NCBI GenBank assembly: GCA_029259875.1
Contig: JAJDEK010000042.1
Span: 1 to 9,263, forward strand
DNA length: 9,263 nucleotides
Origin: Planctomycetaceae bacterium
Lineage (GTDB): Bacteria > Planctomycetota > Planctomycetia > Planctomycetales > Planctomycetaceae
Reading direction: 5' to 3'
Below, piece after piece: positions 7,478-9,263 of the stretch. The position numbers and the translations under genes were made by a program. Under the pieces are notes generated by a model. The model was not told the DNA's origin and did no database searches. It saw only the letters and a list, made by a program, of their open reading frames with translations. How positions within the stretch are numbered: position 1 is the stretch's first letter; every line of letters begins with the position of its first letter.

Positions 7478-9263
7478 ATGTCAACTCATTTCTTAAATTC
7501 GATAGCACGTCTGAGCTTACTGCCATTTCTTATCTTGCTCATTATGATGAATGGATTATTAAATAATTGCATACATGCACAAGACATTTTGGAAAAAAAT
7601 AAATCGAAAATAGTCATCGTTACCAAACTATTTGAAAATCTTGATACAGACAAATCTAAAGGTCTGTCGGCTTCAGAATTTATCACATCCTCTCCCCAAA
7701 GTATTCAAGAAAAAAGACGAATTCAGTTTTATTACTGGGATATTAATTTCAATAAGACTATTGAACTAGATGAGTTTATAAACCGAGGCCACGGCGAACA
7801 TCCCAGAACACTCAATGATTTTCGGTATCGGGATTATGATGAAAACGACCAGCTAGACCTAAAGGAATTTAGTAATGGTTTTCGGGGGCATAGTACTGAA
7901 ACACTAAAAAGCTTGTTTTTGACTTATGATTTGAACAAAAATCAGTTTTTGGATTACTCTGAATATTCCAAAACCTCATCTATTGTTCCAGTCAATCAAC
8001 TGGATAATATTGATGACCCTATAAAAGAAACAGTGATTCTTCATTTTAACAGGATCAACAATTCTTGGCACAAATGGGATTTGGATTCAGATAATCAACT
8101 CAATCAACAAGAATTTCTCCGTTCACAAATCCCGCTTTCAGTACCAGGACTAGAAAAGACCTCTTTTAATGATTGGGATAATGATAAAAACGGATTTTGT
8201 AGCCTGAAAGAGATCCAGGAACTGCTCGATATTGCTCATGGAATCCGCGATTCAAGTGGAGATTTACTAAGACTGGAATATGGTATCACACTTAATTTAC
8301 GATGGTTCATCGTAAAAGATCGAGATAACAACCATGAGCTAAATTACAACGAGTATTCACTTGCCGGTTATGGCTCAAAATCAGACAAAACGCAGTTCCA
8401 GAAAGCAGATATAGATCTGAATAAAGAATTAAATTTCAGCGAATTTAAAACTATTCTTTACCACAACATTGCACCCGCAACTTTATTTGATCGATTCGAC
8501 ACTAACCTTGATGGCAAACTAGATCCAGAGGAAATTACCCATAATGCTGGATCTTGGCAAAAACAACTATCACAATTTATCTTTCCTGGTTTTGATACTG
8601 ACAAGAATAATTCATTATCCATTAATGAGTTCCTTTATACTCCTTTAAGTAATCCAGTAGGTAAATGGTTCAATATTCGAAAAGACCATGATGGTGATGA
8701 TCAATTAAGTTTTTCAGAATACTTAAGTGAACCAACACCGTTTTGCCTCTCGTTGCAAGCTCATTATTTTAATCGCTTTGATTTAAACAATGATCAATAC
8801 TTATCAAATAAAGAATATTTCTTCACTCCAAACCTTAAAACTCAGAAGTTATTCGCGAAACATGATCAGAATCAGGATGGGAGTCTGGACGAAGCCGAGT
8901 ACCTGGCGACGCTGAAGCCGGAGCATCAGACGATTGGTAAACAGGAATTCCGTCTCTTCGATCATAACAACAACAGTCAACTGGAATACGAAGAGTACTT
9001 GAACACACCCGCGATTCCGCTGGCAGAACGCAACTTACCGGACCCTGTCACCGAACGGGTGGCCGAGCACCTGACTGCGCTCCAGCAAAAATGGAAAGGC
9101 TGGGACCAGGACCAGGATCAGCAACTGAGCGCGAAAGAATTCACCGCGTCCCAGCTCACCGCCGCTATTCCGGGCCTGGCGGGCACGACGTTTACCGAGT
9201 GGGACCGCGATGGCAATGGTCAGCTCTCAGAGCAGGACGTCGCGCTGCTGTTGGAGATTGCTT
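7478..9263 (+). CDS. Secreted EF-hand repeat protein, 3'-truncated by window edge
   Basis: Open from ATG 7478 to the last base (595 codons visible, no stop). A purine run GAAGAA (7467-7472) lies five bases before the start. Residues 1-34 form a Sec signal peptide with a hydrophobic core at about 12-28 (LSLLPFLILLIMMNGLL) and probable cleavage at IHA-QD. The rest consists of EF-hand loops of the form DxDxDxxLxxxEF/Y. Sixteen begin at residues 56, 88, 119, 151, 201, 234, 281, 311, 341, 373, 403, 435, 463, 495, 543 and 576. Acidic or polar residues sit at positions 1, 3, 5 and 9, with Glu at 12 in all but the last, which has Asp. Position 6 is glycine in only a few, so affinity may vary. Loops are mostly 30-33 residues apart with three wider gaps of 47-50. 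Probable role is extracellular or periplasmic calcium binding; no catalytic domain is visible, though one could follow downstream. Base composition changes abruptly near 8860, within the gene. Confidence 0.92.
   Translation, partial: MSTHFLNSIARLSLLPFLILLIMMNGLLNNCIHAQDILEKNKSKIVIVTKLFENLDTDKSKGLSASEFITSSPQSIQEKRRIQFYYWDINFNKTIELDEFINRGHGEHPRTLNDFRYRDYDENDQLDLKEFSNGFRGHSTETLKSLFLTYDLNKNQFLDYSEYSKTSSIVPVNQLDNIDDPIKETVILHFNRINNSWHKWDLDSDNQLNQQEFLRSQIPLSVPGLEKTSFNDWDNDKNGFCSLKEIQELLDIAHGIRDSSGDLLRLEYGITLNLRWFIVKDRDNNHELNYNEYSLAGYGSKSDKTQFQKADIDLNKELNFSEFKTILYHNIAPATLFDRFDTNLDGKLDPEEITHNAGSWQKQLSQFIFPGFDTDKNNSLSINEFLYTPLSNPVGKWFNIRKDHDGDDQLSFSEYLSEPTPFCLSLQAHYFNRFDLNNDQYLSNKEYFFTPNLKTQKLFAKHDQNQDGSLDEAEYLATLKPEHQTIGKQEFRLFDHNNNSQLEYEEYLNTPAIPLAERNLPDPVTERVAEHLTALQQKWKGWDQDQDQQLSAKEFTASQLTAAIPGLAGTTFTEWDRDGNGQLSEQDVALLLEIA
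7643..9263 (+). repeat. Long internal repeat of ~344 residues (10 EF-hand loops) within the EF-hand gene
   Basis: Loop n resembles loop n+10. Starts at residues 56, 88, 119, 151, 201 and 234 recur at 403, 435, 463, 495, 543 and 576, offsets of 342-347. The clearest match is residues 197-253 against 539-595: 57 residues aligned without gaps, 26 identical by hand count, including QIPLSVPGL against QLTAAIPGL and both W-D loop starts. The irregular wide spacers match too: DDPIKETV (179-186) against PDPVTERV (521-528). Unit 1 spans about nt 7643-8683; unit 2 starts at about 8684 and continues beyond the window. Confidence 0.8.

Overview
The window looks like chromosomal DNA of a planctomycete, probably a Planctomycetaceae/Gimesia-like lineage. 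The basis is a type IV pilin-like DUF1559 protein with an H-X9-DG motif, a PQQ-type beta-propeller protein with the Cys-rich C-terminal signature I associate with this phylum, an FGE/SUMF1-like domain fused to the pilin-like protein, weak or absent Shine-Dalgarno sites and low gene density. The genus is inference; the phylum is fairly secure.

Layout. 1-1242: the 3' part of a PQQ-like beta-propeller gene that enters from the left edge, followed by a probable terminator. 1339-1509: a plausible sigma70-type promoter and tRNA-Arg(UCU). 1510-2907: about 1.4 kb with no intact gene. It holds an imperfect palindrome (2014-2065) and, on the minus strand, the 3' third of a decayed REP-associated (IS200-like, Y1) transposase with an in-frame TAG. 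2908-3642: an orphan protein whose last ~40 residues resemble the tail of DUF1559 proteins. 3709-5307: a multi-pass GT39/PMT_2-type glycosyltransferase. 5445-7370: a prepilin-like DUF1559 protein fused to an FGE/SUMF1-like domain. 7478-9263: a secreted protein made almost only of EF-hand loops (16 visible), running off the right edge.

How the parts may work together. All four genes from 2908 rightwards point the same way and, except for the glycosyltransferase, carry surface or export signals: a pilin tail, a pilin N-terminus and a Sec signal peptide. A cell-envelope locus is a reasonable reading: a membrane glycosyltransferase between two DUF1559-related genes, followed by a calcium-binding exported protein. 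That link is inference from neighbourhood only.

The most notable structure lies in the EF-hand gene. The protein is built from a large internal repeat of about 343-347 residues (10 EF-hand loops), in which loop n matches loop n+10. Inside the second unit, near 8850-8880, base composition changes abruptly: one 60-base row has 11 G+C and a row 120 bases later has 35, while the reading frame and EF-hand pattern continue unbroken. The AT-rich stretch from about 2500 to 8860 thus ends inside a gene, suggesting recombination or gene conversion, or a compositionally foreign block between tRNA-Arg and this point. I found no CRISPR array, no reverse transcriptase and no intact mobile element.
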